Under the pieces are notes generated by a model that ran no database searches, was not told the origin of the DNA, and saw only the letters and a program-made list of their open reading frames with translations. 64,000 nucleotides of DNA from a virus. This document shows positions 22,624 to 31,183 of the stretch, in pieces. Position numbers and translations under genes: made by a program. Positions within the stretch are counted from its first letter, which is position 1; each line of letters begins with the position of its first letter. The DNA lies in the IMG/VR virus record IMGVR_UViG_3300021962_000021, positions 62,001 to 126,000 of that record. One strand, given 5' to 3'.

Positions 22624-22881
22624 ATGAGTAAAGTAAAAGTTAAATTGGAAATGATGCCATGTATCAAATGTGGTAATGATATGCCTGTTTTACGCAAAGT
22701 GAAATATGGTTACAATTTTTGTGTAAATTGTTCTACTACGGAAAAGATGGGTGGTGTAGCTATCGCTAATCACAAAACAGGTAACGAAATACAAATCGTT
22801 CCAATGGAAGTAGCTAACAATATTAACCGATTGGCCGCAAGAAGTGGTTATGGTGTATGTAAAGGGATGAAACACAATTAA
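22624..22881 (+). CDS. zinc-ribbon protein, 85 aa
   Basis: Start set at ATG 22624, directly after the preceding stop. C-I-K-C (13-16) and C-V-N-C (33-36) form a four-cysteine zinc ribbon like those of TraR/DksA-type or small transcription-associated proteins. The C-terminal half is a short helix. Regulatory role is possible, not shown. Confidence 0.6.
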   Translation: MSKVKVKLEMMPCIKCGNDMPVLRKVKYGYNFCVNCSTTEKMGGVAIANHKTGNEIQIVPMEVANNINRLAARSGYGVCKGMKHN

Positions 22882-22892
22882 AATAAAAGTAT

Positions 22893-23258
22893 ATGTTTAA
22901 CAAAGAATTTTATCAAAAGTATTTTATGAATGACCCGAATAATGATACGGATGTTTACAATGAAAATAGTATGATTAACGAATTAATGGATAGTGTAGTT
23001 AGACACGATTATTCGTATATGTATTCGGATGATAATCGTTGGTATCTATCAGGCGATAGTAGTGAAAAACGTATTCAAGAATTGATACATGCGTTGGTAA
23101 GTGTAGCAAGAGTAGATGCAGAACGTCTATTGGAAGATTGTTTGTATGAAAGAGAAGAACAATATACCAACGGATTAACACATAAAACTATCCGCAATTG
23201 GTTTAAACCTTATGTAGAAAATGTGGATAACATTTTTGTAAAACCTAATTTTGAATAA
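22893..23258 (+). CDS. hypothetical protein, 121 aa
   Basis: Acidic helical protein; Tyr- and Asp-rich first half (DDNRWYLSGD). No family recognised. Ends 1 nt before the next gene. Confidence 0.6.
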   Translation: MFNKEFYQKYFMNDPNNDTDVYNENSMINELMDSVVRHDYSYMYSDDNRWYLSGDSSEKRIQELIHALVSVARVDAERLLEDCLYEREEQYTNGLTHKTIRNWFKPYVENVDNIFVKPNFE

Positions 23259-23259
23259 T

Positions 23260-23553
23260 ATGAATATAGAATTAACATTGTTGGAATTAAATAACCTTTA
23301 TTATGTGGTTAGTAAAGGAGTAGAAAAACATAGAGAAATAGTTGAAACGGCTAAAGAAGATACGCCTGAATTAAGAGGGTATTTTGATGAAGAATTAGAT
23401 AAGTCAATTCAGTTGTTGAATAAAATACAAACTGCTTTATATAATGAAGCAAATCGTATAGATGATGTAATTGACGATTACTTTGCATTCAAAGAGTGCG
23501 TAGATAGTATGAATGACGCGCAAAGTGAAGATAGAAGATTAGGTAACATTTAA
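23260..23553 (+). CDS. hypothetical helical protein, 97 aa
   Basis: Start chosen at ATG 23260 (MNIELT) because a TTG start at 23251 would overlap the previous gene. All-helical, acidic, with L-L-E-L-N-N-L and I-D-D-V-I-D-D-Y. No family recognised. Confidence 0.55.
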   Translation: MNIELTLLELNNLYYVVSKGVEKHREIVETAKEDTPELRGYFDEELDKSIQLLNKIQTALYNEANRIDDVIDDYFAFKECVDSMNDAQSEDRRLGNI

Positions 23554-23563
23554 TATAAACAAT

Positions 23564-23911
23564 ATGAGAGTAACTGATAAAAAAGCAATAGAGTATCTTA
23601 AAGGCAATCCTATTGTTGCCAACTTTATACATGAAGTTAATCTAAAACGATTGGCATATTATATAAAAGCAGATATGCGAAATCAATATCAAGACATAGT
23701 TGTTGAGGTTGGACAAAAGTATATTCGTTTATGGGTAGGAACCGGTTGTTGGGGTTTTATTAGTAGAGTGGATGGTGACTTAAAAGGTTCACCAATTAAG
23801 AAAGGTGATTTATTAAAATGTGCAACGTGGAAAGCACCAGCAAAACACGCAAGAGGAAATATAATTGATGGGACGGCTCGTTATGGAGTATATGGTCCCG
23901 AATATCTTTAA
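23564..23911 (+). CDS. hypothetical protein, 115 aa
   Basis: Mixed alpha/beta protein with a Trp/Gly-rich strand W-V-G-T-G-C-W-G-F and a C-terminal segment with W-K-A-P-A-K-H-A-R. The H-A-R-G-N and Y-G-V-Y-G-P ending recalls small conserved proteins of T4-like phages, without a clear match. Confidence 0.55.
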   Translation: MRVTDKKAIEYLKGNPIVANFIHEVNLKRLAYYIKADMRNQYQDIVVEVGQKYIRLWVGTGCWGFISRVDGDLKGSPIKKGDLLKCATWKAPAKHARGNIIDGTARYGVYGPEYL

Positions 23912-23921
23912 TACAAACAAT

Positions 23922-24608
23922 ATGAATATAATGAAACGAACATCAACTTACATTGCAACTATTCCAATGAAAAATATTGAGCAAGTCATCGAAGTGAAAA
24001 AAACTTTGGAACAAATCTTTGGATGGGTTGTATTGAGAGGTCGCCATAGTGATAGGAAAAAAGCGTTAGGTGATAGTTGGTATGTCGGTAAACAAAACGA
24101 TATACCGTGGCGTAAAGCTGAATATATTGACATTTATCTTCACCCTGAAAATCCGAATTACAAATCGGTAGGTAAAGGTAAAGGTATTCACCGTCAGAAC
24201 TTACAAACTTTTAGTGTAGGTGTTATTGCGTTGGGTAAAGCTGGTTTGGGATTTTATGATTCCCATATCAATAAACTAACGATAAAGGCACAACATAATG
24301 AAAAGAAACAACGAAAGTTGAGATTAGAAAAATATATGAACAAAGCTCGTAAATTACAGCCGGGTGATTGGGGATATATAACACAATCTCTTTTGGATTA
24401 TACTGAAAGGCATGGTAAACTGACGTTTAGTGAATTGAAAGAATACTATGATGTGATATTGAGAGGTAAACCTAAAATGGAAAATGGTGGGTCATTTATT
24501 CATCATTTACAGGCATTGAGAAAGGTTACTAATGCAAAGAATAGAAGATGTAACCGATTGTTAGTTAAGGATATGAATGATAAAAAGTATTTTGTAAGTA
24601 AATTTTAA
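23922..24608 (+). CDS. hypothetical protein, 228 aa
   Basis: Start at ATG 23922 or 23931; the upstream extension overlaps the preceding gene. The N-terminal domain starts with T-Y-I-A-T-I-P and has H-S-D-R-K-K-A and Y-I-D-I-Y-L-H-P-E-N. The C-terminal half is a basic helical domain with L-T-F-S-E-L-K-E-Y-Y. Possibly a nucleic-acid-binding protein; no family recognised. Confidence 0.55.
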   Translation: MNIMKRTSTYIATIPMKNIEQVIEVKKTLEQIFGWVVLRGRHSDRKKALGDSWYVGKQNDIPWRKAEYIDIYLHPENPNYKSVGKGKGIHRQNLQTFSVGVIALGKAGLGFYDSHINKLTIKAQHNEKKQRKLRLEKYMNKARKLQPGDWGYITQSLLDYTERHGKLTFSELKEYYDVILRGKPKMENGGSFIHHLQALRKVTNAKNRRCNRLLVKDMNDKKYFVSKF

Positions 24609-24610
24609 TT

Positions 24611-24817
24611 ATGATTTGGACAATAATATTAATATGGATGTTGGCAACCTTTCCTATGGTTAGAGCAACATTGAAACATATGGAAGAACAGGGTAGACCG
24701 GAAAGGAATGAATTTCTTTTTCAGATTATCCTAATAGGGCAATCAATGATTTATGTTCCTTATTATTACTTTTTAGTAACAATGGAATTTATTACAAAAA
24801 TATTTAAAAAACGATAA
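24611..24817 (+). CDS. small membrane protein, 68 aa
   Basis: Two hydrophobic helices (about 2-18 and 37-60) separated by a charged loop and ending K-K-R. Two-span topology; could be a holin-sized protein but there is no lysis context. Confidence 0.6.
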   Translation: MIWTIILIWMLATFPMVRATLKHMEEQGRPERNEFLFQIILIGQSMIYVPYYYFLVTMEFITKIFKKR

Positions 24818-24818
24818 T

Positions 24819-25181
24819 ATGTTAAGTGAAATTTTTAAGAGAATTGAAAAGACAAATGCACAAAGAGCTACAATGGCTATGGTGTTAGTTACTATTATGA
24901 AACAAAGTGAATCAGCTTCATTGAGTTTAAGAACATCTATCGCAGCATCCTTTATGGATATGTTGGATAAGAATATGATTGAAGAAGATGAAGGATTGGT
25001 TAGATTGATTAATGAGGGAATTGATTATGTAGTTGATGAGGCTAAAGAGCATGGTGTTGATGATTTGAGAACTACATTAAAGGGTATCATTCAAAACGCA
25101 AACAAAGTGATTGAAGAAAGAGAAAGTAGAGTGAAAGAGGGGGATGATATATTAAACAACATTAACTTTAACTTAAATTAA
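24819..25181 (+). CDS. hypothetical helical protein, 120 aa
   Basis: Helical, Met- and Glu-rich; starts 1 nt after the previous stop. No motif recognised. Confidence 0.55.
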   Translation: MLSEIFKRIEKTNAQRATMAMVLVTIMKQSESASLSLRTSIAASFMDMLDKNMIEEDEGLVRLINEGIDYVVDEAKEHGVDDLRTTLKGIIQNANKVIEERESRVKEGDDILNNINFNLN

Positions 25182-25187
25182 TAAACT

Positions 25188-25562
25188 ATGGGATTAGATA
25201 TGTATGCCGTTAAAACGAAGGCAGATTTGCAAGAAATGGAAGTTGATTTTTCAACAAAGAATGTAGACACAGAAGAAGTAGCTTATTGGCGTAAACACCC
25301 AAACCTACACGGATGGATGGAAGGTCTTTATTATGAGAAAGGTGGCAAGGATGATTCGTTCAATGGTTCGTGTGTGGTATTAGATAATGAAGATTTAGAT
25401 GTGTTAGAAGAAGATATTAAGAATGGTAATCTACCACAAACATCGGGTTTCTTTTTTGGACAATCCGATGGTGATGAAGTGGATGGTGATTTGGAATTTA
25501 TTAAAAATGCTAGGCAAGCAATAAGTGAAGGTTACAAAGTTTATTACACAAGTTGGTGGTAA
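25188..25562 (+). CDS. conserved phage/prophage protein (MGLDMY type)
   Basis: 124 aa. The opening M-G-L-D-M-Y, the V-A-Y-W-R-K-H-P-N-L-H-G-W-M segment (about 32-45) and the Y-Y-T-S-W-W end match a widespread phage and prophage family of unknown function. No catalytic motif is obvious. Confidence 0.65.
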   Translation: MGLDMYAVKTKADLQEMEVDFSTKNVDTEEVAYWRKHPNLHGWMEGLYYEKGGKDDSFNGSCVVLDNEDLDVLEEDIKNGNLPQTSGFFFGQSDGDEVDGDLEFIKNARQAISEGYKVYYTSWW

Positions 25563-25574
25563 AATTAAAACACT

Positions 25575-25964
25575 ATGATAGGAGTATTATTGGGAGCAGG
25601 GTTGATACAACAACAAATATTAAGAAGTTCAAACTCATACAGCTCCGAAGAAAGTAAAACAAAAAAACAATATTACAAATTATTAAAATTAAAACCTATG
25701 TTTATAAAATTAAATGTATCATCGCATGGTGGTAAATTTCTACCACAACTTATCAATGTGTCAATGATTAAAGAAATTAGAGGTGGTTATATAGAACTTC
25801 ATGGATTAACACCTGATAAATGGTGTGTTGCTAAATTCATTGATGGTGAGGAGTTGTATGTTGAGGGTGAGTTAGATGACTTACAATCTAAAATTTGGAG
25901 TGAAGCTGATAAAGATATTCATGTAAGAGTTAGAGGTAGAGCATCGGGTTTAGGCCCATTTTAA
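25575..25964 (+). CDS. hypothetical protein, 129 aa, FlbD-like strand pattern
   Basis: The second half (from M-F-I-K-L-N-V) has the order strand, N-V-S-M-I-K-E-I, strand, E-E-L-Y-V-E-G-E-L-D-D-L, like the small beta-rich FlbD fold common in phages. An internal start at 25698 would give that domain alone. Assignment is tentative. Confidence 0.5.
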   Translation: MIGVLLGAGLIQQQILRSSNSYSSEESKTKKQYYKLLKLKPMFIKLNVSSHGGKFLPQLINVSMIKEIRGGYIELHGLTPDKWCVAKFIDGEELYVEGELDDLQSKIWSEADKDIHVRVRGRASGLGPF

Positions 25965-25981
25965 TAATTAAAAAATAAGTT

Positions 25982-27076
25982 ATGAAATTAGAAACGATAT
26001 ACAAATCAACAAAGGGTGGTAAGGTGCAAGAGTGGACAATTGAAGTAATGGGTAATAAATACCGAACTATATCGGGTCAAACGGATGGTAAAAAAGTGAC
26101 TAACGAATGGACGGTAGTGTATGGTAAAAATATCGGTAAAGTGAATGAAACTACCGATAAGGAGCAAGCAATGTTAGAAGCAATTGCTAAACGAAAGTTA
26201 AAGTTAGAGCGTGGTTACTTTGAGAATATCAAACACATCAACAAAACTCAATACTTTGAACCTATGTTGGCGGCAAAGTGGGAAGATTACAAAGATAAAG
26301 TTGAATATCCTATTTTCTGTCAACCTAAATTGGATGGTATTCGTTGTATCGTAAACAAAGATGGTATGTGGAGTAGAAATGGTAAACCAATAATTTCAGC
26401 ACCACATATTTACGATTCACTTAAACCACTATTTGATGAGAATCCTGATTTGATATTGGATGGTGAGTTGTACGCTGATAAGTTCGCTAATGATTTCAAT
26501 AAGATTGTATCATTGGTTAAGAAAACAAAACCAACGGATACGGACTTAGTAGAAAGTAAAAAGAATATTGATTATCACATTTACGATTTACCAAGTGTTG
26601 ATGATACATTTAGAGTTAGATATTCAACATTATGTTCATTAAGATTGCCAAAACAATGTATCGTTGTAAAAACACATATAGTTAAAAGTGAAGATATACT
26701 GATGGAACGATATGGTGAGTATGTAGAAGCAGGTTACGAAGGACAGATGTTACGATTGGATAGCAAGTATGAGAATAAGAGAAGCAAATCTTTATTGAAA
26801 CATAAATCATTTGTGGACGAAGAATATATCATTAAAGATATTTGTGAGGGTGAAGGTAATAGAACTGGAACTGCCGGTTATATGGTATTTGAAACCGCAG
26901 ATGGAAAACCTTTCAAATCAAATGTAAAGGGAACATGGGAAGAAACAGCTGAGATGTTAAAGAATAAAAAGAAACTAATCGGTAAGGAAGCAACGGTTAA
27001 GTATTTCAATTTAACGCCGGATGGTATTCCTCGCTTTCCTTTTGTAACAAATATAGATAGAAATAGTTACGAATAA
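25982..27076 (+). CDS. ATP-dependent DNA ligase with N-terminal WGR-like domain
   Basis: 364 aa. Residues 1-85 have the WGR-like pattern W-T-I-E-V-M-G-N-K-Y-R ... G-K-N-I-G-K, seen fused to some phage ligases. The nucleotidyltransferase domain has motif I K-L-D-G-I-R (Lys116 adenylated), motif III L-D-G-E-L-Y, motif IV E-G-Q-M-L-R and motif V L-L-K-H-K, followed by an OB domain with E-A-T-V-K-Y. It would join nicks during phage DNA replication and repair. Distinct from the RNA ligase at 4480. Confidence 0.88.
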   Translation: MKLETIYKSTKGGKVQEWTIEVMGNKYRTISGQTDGKKVTNEWTVVYGKNIGKVNETTDKEQAMLEAIAKRKLKLERGYFENIKHINKTQYFEPMLAAKWEDYKDKVEYPIFCQPKLDGIRCIVNKDGMWSRNGKPIISAPHIYDSLKPLFDENPDLILDGELYADKFANDFNKIVSLVKKTKPTDTDLVESKKNIDYHIYDLPSVDDTFRVRYSTLCSLRLPKQCIVVKTHIVKSEDILMERYGEYVEAGYEGQMLRLDSKYENKRSKSLLKHKSFVDEEYIIKDICEGEGNRTGTAGYMVFETADGKPFKSNVKGTWEETAEMLKNKKKLIGKEATVKYFNLTPDGIPRFPFVTNIDRNSYE

Positions 27077-27089
27077 AAAATTATAAGTT

Positions 27090-27401
27090 ATGAAATTAAA
27101 ATTTAATCTTTCACCGGAAGTAAAAAATAAATTTCAGGATACAATGACCAATGCATTGGGTGAAAAGGTTTGGGCGGCATCTATAAGAGAAGAGGATTCA
27201 CAATATAGATTTGGATTTAGAATGTATGGTAGTGATTGGCATATGGAATTAGATAAAAATCCCCACGATCGAAATTGGTATACATTACATTGTTCAAAAG
27301 TAGAATTGAATTTACCAATTGATTATATTAAAGATTTGCAAATGTTTTGTAAACAATTAGTAAGAATAAGACAGATGCAAATGGAGGCCTGTAAATATTA
27401 A
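27090..27401 (+). CDS. hypothetical protein, 103 aa, distant paralogue candidate
   Basis: Starts M-K-L-K-F-N-L and ends with L-N-L-P-I-D-Y-I-K-D-L followed by a basic helix. This resembles the tail of the paralogous family member at 30839 (F-N-L-P-T-D-F). Otherwise unrecognised. Confidence 0.5.
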   Translation: MKLKFNLSPEVKNKFQDTMTNALGEKVWAASIREEDSQYRFGFRMYGSDWHMELDKNPHDRNWYTLHCSKVELNLPIDYIKDLQMFCKQLVRIRQMQMEACKY

Positions 27402-27419
27402 TAATGTAAAATATAAGTT

Positions 27420-27767
27420 ATGAGAATTAAATCAACACATCCACCAATTTGTTTTGAATCACCACTTTCCGGCAAAACTTATATCGTATGTACTGGTGGT
27501 AAGGAAAGTAGTGGGTGGATTGAAGTAAATAGATGGTATAGTTGGAATGAATTGGAAAGTATGTGGGATAAAATAACATACAACAAACCAAAAGAGTTTC
27601 AAAAAGTCAAAGTGAAAAAAGAATGGAAAGTTAAGGGAAGTAAAGACAATGTGTATAAAGTAGTAAATGATGAAGGATTTTGGAGTTGTAGTTGTCCAGC
27701 ACATGGTTTTGGTAGAGGTAAAGATTGTAAACACATAAAACAAATTAAGGATGGGAAACACATTTAA
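27420..27767 (+). CDS. SWIM zinc-finger protein, 115 aa
   Basis: The C-terminal W-S-C-S-C-P-A-H-G-F-G-R-G-K-D-C-K-H-I gives the CxCx(n)CxH pattern of a SWIM zinc finger, preceded by the usual K-V-V-N-D-E-G-F strand. SWIM fingers bind DNA or proteins. The same finger ends the protein at 30031. It overlaps the next gene by 17 nt. Confidence 0.7.
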   Translation: MRIKSTHPPICFESPLSGKTYIVCTGGKESSGWIEVNRWYSWNELESMWDKITYNKPKEFQKVKVKKEWKVKGSKDNVYKVVNDEGFWSCSCPAHGFGRGKDCKHIKQIKDGKHI

Positions 27768-27945
27768 ACAAAGAACTTATCAATGTGAGTGTGGTGTATT
27801 AACAAAAGAGTTCGTTTGGGATAGTGATTTAGATAAAAAGAAAATCAAATGTTCAGAATGTAACAAAATGTTAAGTAATAAACATCTATTCAAAGATGCA
27901 CCAAAGAGTTTGGTAGGAATTAGAACACCGACAAAAAATAGATAA
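27751..27945 (+). CDS. zinc-ribbon protein, 64 aa
   Basis: C-E-C-G near the start and C-S-E-C-N in the middle form a likely four-Cys zinc ribbon. The start overlaps the SWIM gene, so the two are probably translated together. Confidence 0.6.
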   Translation: MGNTFKQRTYQCECGVLTKEFVWDSDLDKKKIKCSECNKMLSNKHLFKDAPKSLVGIRTPTKNR

Positions 27946-27958
27946 TAAAATATAAGTT

Positions 27959-28210
27959 ATGGATATAAGAGAACAATATAGAGAACGAGCTATTCAATTC
28001 GTTAAAGAGTGGAATGAAAATGTAAGTGAACACATCATTGATATTATGGTTTCTATTATGGCAACCAGAGATAAAAGTTCATACGCAGGTGGTGGATTTG
28101 TTCAAGCGGTTGTTGATAACAATTTGTATTTGGCTTTGAGTAGAGCAGATAGTGATTGCCGTAAAAACATTTTCATATTAACAATGTGTAACGCAAATTG
28201 TCATTTATAA
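27959..28210 (+). CDS. hypothetical protein, 83 aa
   Basis: Helical first half, then a Gly-rich turn G-G-G-F-V-Q and a conserved-looking ending with C-R-K-N and C-N-A-N-C. No family recognised. Confidence 0.55.
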   Translation: MDIREQYRERAIQFVKEWNENVSEHIIDIMVSIMATRDKSSYAGGGFVQAVVDNNLYLALSRADSDCRKNIFILTMCNANCHL

Positions 28211-28226
28211 AATTAAAACAAAAGTT

Positions 28227-28637
28227 ATGGGATTTTTTAGTTGGAGAACGCAGGATACTGATAAGAGTATTGCTAACAAATGGTCAACAAGAGATACATT
28301 TAGAGTTCAAATGATGGATAATAAAGGTAATGTTTGGACTGAAGATAGTTACGATGGTTATGGTGATTTTGGTGGTAAGGATTACTATGAGTTACTTGCC
28401 GAAATGAATGGATTAACGGCAGACAATCCCGATGAATTAAGAGGTAAGGGAATTGATTTAGCATTTAGTAAAGGTAACGGGTCGGGTGTAGGAACGGAAG
28501 GTGTGTTATATCCTAATCTAGTCGAAATGGCCGATGGTTGGCGATATGAACCTATGGGACCTGATAGTTGTGAAGACCAGGGTTTCTTTTATGATAGTGA
28601 AGTGGATGATGATTTTTTTGATGAAGATGAAAATTAA
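28227..28637 (+). CDS. conserved phage protein (MGFFSW type)
   Basis: 136 aa. The opening M-G-F-F-S-W and the segments D-G-Y-G-D-F-G-G-K-D-Y-Y and L-R-G-K-G-I-D-L match a family found in many phages and prophages, function unknown. The C-terminus is a run of acidic residues. Confidence 0.65.
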   Translation: MGFFSWRTQDTDKSIANKWSTRDTFRVQMMDNKGNVWTEDSYDGYGDFGGKDYYELLAEMNGLTADNPDELRGKGIDLAFSKGNGSGVGTEGVLYPNLVEMADGWRYEPMGPDSCEDQGFFYDSEVDDDFFDEDEN

Positions 28638-28642
28638 TTGAT

Positions 28643-28990
28643 ATGAATAAACCTATAAACTTTGAAAAAATAGATAGAACTGATTTCGAAATGGAAGGGC
28701 ATTCTTTTTATTTTGATTTTGACAATATGCAAAACTATAAAGATAGAAATTGGATTTGGATATTTTGTAACGGACCTATTTTGGGTGATTATTGTGTTTT
28801 GTTTGAATTAAAATGGGAACACAATTGTTATAGTATGAAAAAATGTGTATTGGGTGCAGGTGATGCTGGTGATTGGATATTTCAAGACAAACATCTTAAT
28901 AAAGATTTTCTAAAAACAAAAGATGAGTTTTCGGATTATATCAAACAAATCATTGAAAAAGAAATTGAATACGGAACTTTTAAAAATTAA
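28643..28990 (+). CDS. hypothetical protein, 115 aa
   Basis: Soluble, Trp/Asp-rich. Ends with a helix D-E-F-S-D-Y-I-K-Q-I-I-E like members of the small paralogous family, but the start differs. No firm assignment. Confidence 0.55.
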   Translation: MNKPINFEKIDRTDFEMEGHSFYFDFDNMQNYKDRNWIWIFCNGPILGDYCVLFELKWEHNCYSMKKCVLGAGDAGDWIFQDKHLNKDFLKTKDEFSDYIKQIIEKEIEYGTFKN

Positions 28991-28994
28991 TTAT

Positions 28995-29303
28995 ATGGCA
29001 ATTTATGGAGATGGGAAACATAACGAAAATATGGAGCATGTTCCCAAAAAAACTTATCGGTTTTATATTGACCGTAAGATAACGGATTGGGTAAGAGAGT
29101 ATCACGAAGTAGAAGCAGACTCGTTAGAAGATGCAAAGAAAGAAATGATTGAATCTTTCCACGACAATATGTGTGGTGAAACATTTGATTATCAGGAAGG
29201 ATTGAATGTAGAAGAATATATAGAACCGGGTGAAAATGGTGGAGAAGCAACCGCAGAATTGTATTATGAAATAGGTGAATTATTAACAACAAATATAGAT
29301 TAA
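28995..29303 (+). CDS. hypothetical protein, 102 aa
   Basis: Start placed at ATG 28995 (MAIYGD) after the preceding stop rather than at an overlapping upstream ATG. The stretch Y-H-E-V-E-A-D-S-L-E-D-A-K is typical of small phage proteins with a DpnD/PcfM-like helical pattern. No firm family. Confidence 0.55.
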   Translation: MAIYGDGKHNENMEHVPKKTYRFYIDRKITDWVREYHEVEADSLEDAKKEMIESFHDNMCGETFDYQEGLNVEEYIEPGENGGEATAELYYEIGELLTTNID

Positions 29304-29305
29304 TT

Positions 29306-29524
29306 ATGGAACAAAACACAATGAAAAGATTAGATGAAAACCGAATTGCAGCTGATGGTTTGATTTGGGATAACCGAGCAGATAAAGCAATTAAAGTAAA
29401 AAACTTAGATAATGGATTTATGGTCCATTCAATTAAATTGGAAGATGTAAGTTATTATCCTATATCAATTGATAAGAGTAATAAAAATAAAAATTACATT
29501 CAAGTAATCGAAAAAGAAAAATAA
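29306..29524 (+). CDS. hypothetical protein, 72 aa
   Basis: Starts 2 nt after the previous stop; a second ATG in frame (M-K-R-L-D-E) is possible. Its stop overlaps the start of the next gene (TAATG). No family recognised. Confidence 0.55.
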   Translation: MEQNTMKRLDENRIAADGLIWDNRADKAIKVKNLDNGFMVHSIKLEDVSYYPISIDKSNKNKNYIQVIEKEK

Positions 29525-29667
29525 TGAAAACATTTACAATAGTTGAACTTATCGAACTATTGGAGAATGAAATTAAAAATGGTGCTTCAATCGTTCAGGT
29601 CGATGGCACCATTCTCATTCCCGATAATGGAAACAAAATTTTAGTAACTACACAAAAGCAAATGTAA
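29524..29667 (+). CDS. hypothetical protein, 47 aa
   Basis: ATG 29524 overlaps the preceding stop and the stop is at 29665-29667. The opening M-K-T-F resembles the restored start of the first gene in this window. A beta hairpin I-V-Q-V-D-G-T-I-L-I-P is likely. No family recognised. Confidence 0.55.
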   Translation: MKTFTIVELIELLENEIKNGASIVQVDGTILIPDNGNKILVTTQKQM

Positions 29668-29668
29668 T

Positions 29669-30028
29669 ATGAAAGCAATCTTAATTGACTCTATCAACAA
29701 AGAGGTAAAAGAAGTTGAAATCGGTAAAGGTATTGATGAAATGTATAAGTTTCTTCAATGCGAATGTTTTACGGTCGCATCTTACTTAGATAAAGAAGAT
29801 GCTATCTTTGTAGATGATGAAGGGTTAATGAATGGAACGGATGTATTCTTTACATTTGAAGGAGCACATCAACCATTCGCAGGTAACGGATTGATTATGG
29901 GTTGTGATGATGAAGGTGAAAGTGACGATTGTAAAATCAGTTTTGCCGAAGTGAAAGATAAAGTAAAATTTTATAGTAGATACGAATTAGCATTGGGTAT
30001 CGCTATGGGAACAATTAAAACATTTTAA
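29669..30028 (+). CDS. DUF3846-type protein
   Basis: 119 aa. Opening M-K-A-I-L-I-D ... K-E-V-E-I, a central I-F-V-D-D-E-G-L and G-N-G-L-I-M-G match the DUF3846 family found on plasmids and phages. Function unknown. Confidence 0.65.
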   Translation: MKAILIDSINKEVKEVEIGKGIDEMYKFLQCECFTVASYLDKEDAIFVDDEGLMNGTDVFFTFEGAHQPFAGNGLIMGCDDEGESDDCKISFAEVKDKVKFYSRYELALGIAMGTIKTF

Positions 30029-30030
30029 TT

Positions 30031-30621
30031 ATGGGTCAGTATTACAAAATAGTAAATGTAAAGAAAAAGCAGTATATCACCCCACATACATTTGGTGATG
30101 GTGCAAAGTTAATGGAATTTAGTATGTCAGCAAATGGTGTGTTGGCAGGTTTGGCAATTCTACTTGCTGACGGAAATGGTAGAGGTGGTGGTGACCTTAA
30201 TAGTGAAAACGAAATCGTTGGTAGTTGGGCAGGTGATAACATTGTTGTTGCCGGTGATTACGCCGATGACGGTAAATTTGTAAAGGATGCCGACCAAAAT
30301 CTTTATCATGTAGCCGTAAGTGAAGGTGAGGATATATCCATAAAAGTATTGGATGCATTATTTGATGACCAATATTTCTTTTCGGAGTTTAGAAAGAATA
30401 GAGCGGGTTGGATATCGGATAGTCAAGTTGACTCTTTGATTGAAAGAAAATTAAAAGAGAAAGGATTAACCAAAGTGAAAAAACATCAAGTGGTTTCATC
30501 AAAAGACCCAAATGTAAAGTATAATGTAATTGAAGATAATGGAACATGGGAGTGTGATTGTCCTTCGTTCACATATACAGGCGGTAAAGAGTGTAAACAT
30601 ATTAAATCATTAAAGGTATGA
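30031..30621 (+). CDS. MGQYYK-type conserved protein fused to a SWIM finger
   Basis: 196 aa. Residues 1-125 match a widespread protein family beginning M-G-Q-Y-Y-K-I-V-N and containing F-G-D-G-A-K-L-M-E-F and W-A-G-D-N-I-V-V-A-G-D-Y-A. The C-terminal 45 residues add a SWIM zinc finger (W-E-C-D-C-P-S ... C-K-H-I), close to the one at 27420. The fusion suggests the SWIM module was duplicated and joined here. Confidence 0.65.
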   Translation: MGQYYKIVNVKKKQYITPHTFGDGAKLMEFSMSANGVLAGLAILLADGNGRGGGDLNSENEIVGSWAGDNIVVAGDYADDGKFVKDADQNLYHVAVSEGEDISIKVLDALFDDQYFFSEFRKNRAGWISDSQVDSLIERKLKEKGLTKVKKHQVVSSKDPNVKYNVIEDNGTWECDCPSFTYTGGKECKHIKSLKV

Positions 30622-30836
30622 TAAAGTATAAGAAAATGAAAACAGGTCCCGTTGAAATAGATTTGACCGGACCGGATGGTAACGCATTTAATCTAATCGG
30701 AATTGCTGGTAATTTAGCAAAGCAATTGGATTTGGATAAAAAGAAAATCAGAGAGGAAATGATGAGTGGTGATTATGAAAACCTACTCAAAGTATTTGAT
30801 AAACATTTTGGAGAATTTGTAACTTTATATCGTTAG
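30618..30836 (+). CDS. conserved phage protein, 72 aa
   Basis: G-P-V-E-I-D-L-T-G-P-D-G-N-A-F-N-L and a C-terminal F-G-E-F-V-T-L match a small phage family I recognise by pattern but that has no known function. Overlaps the previous gene by 4 nt. Confidence 0.6.
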   Translation: MIKYKKMKTGPVEIDLTGPDGNAFNLIGIAGNLAKQLDLDKKKIREEMMSGDYENLLKVFDKHFGEFVTLYR

Positions 30837-30838
30837 TT

Positions 30839-31180
30839 ATGTTAAAAATAGAAAACATAGGAAAAATTGTTAATATGTATGCTAACGGTAGATTAATAGT
30901 AGAAGCCGGCGATTATAGTGATACATTACGAAAGCTTGGACATGTATATTATTTTTTCAAAATCGAAAAGCAAGGAAATGGTGTAGATTACAATAAAGAG
31001 CATGATATAGTTTTGACCAAAGAAAAAGGTCCAAATGGAAAATATCGTATGTTCAATATGGGATTACAAAGGGCAACCGAAATAGAAGTCGATATGAAAT
31101 CTTTTAATTTACCAACAGACTTTTGTGTAGCAATTAGAAATGTTTTAATAAAAACACAAACATATTATCAAACATCATAG
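30839..31180 (+). CDS. member of the small paralogous family, 113 aa
   Basis: Starts M-L-K-I-E-N-I-G-K-I, has a beta-rich centre (Y-Y-F-F-K-I) and ends F-N-L-P-T-D-F-C-V-A-I-R. Same design as the proteins at 18592, 19073, 43038, 43919, 44339 and 45065. Confidence 0.6.
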   Translation: MLKIENIGKIVNMYANGRLIVEAGDYSDTLRKLGHVYYFFKIEKQGNGVDYNKEHDIVLTKEKGPNGKYRMFNMGLQRATEIEVDMKSFNLPTDFCVAIRNVLIKTQTYYQTS

Positions 31181-31183
31181 TTT

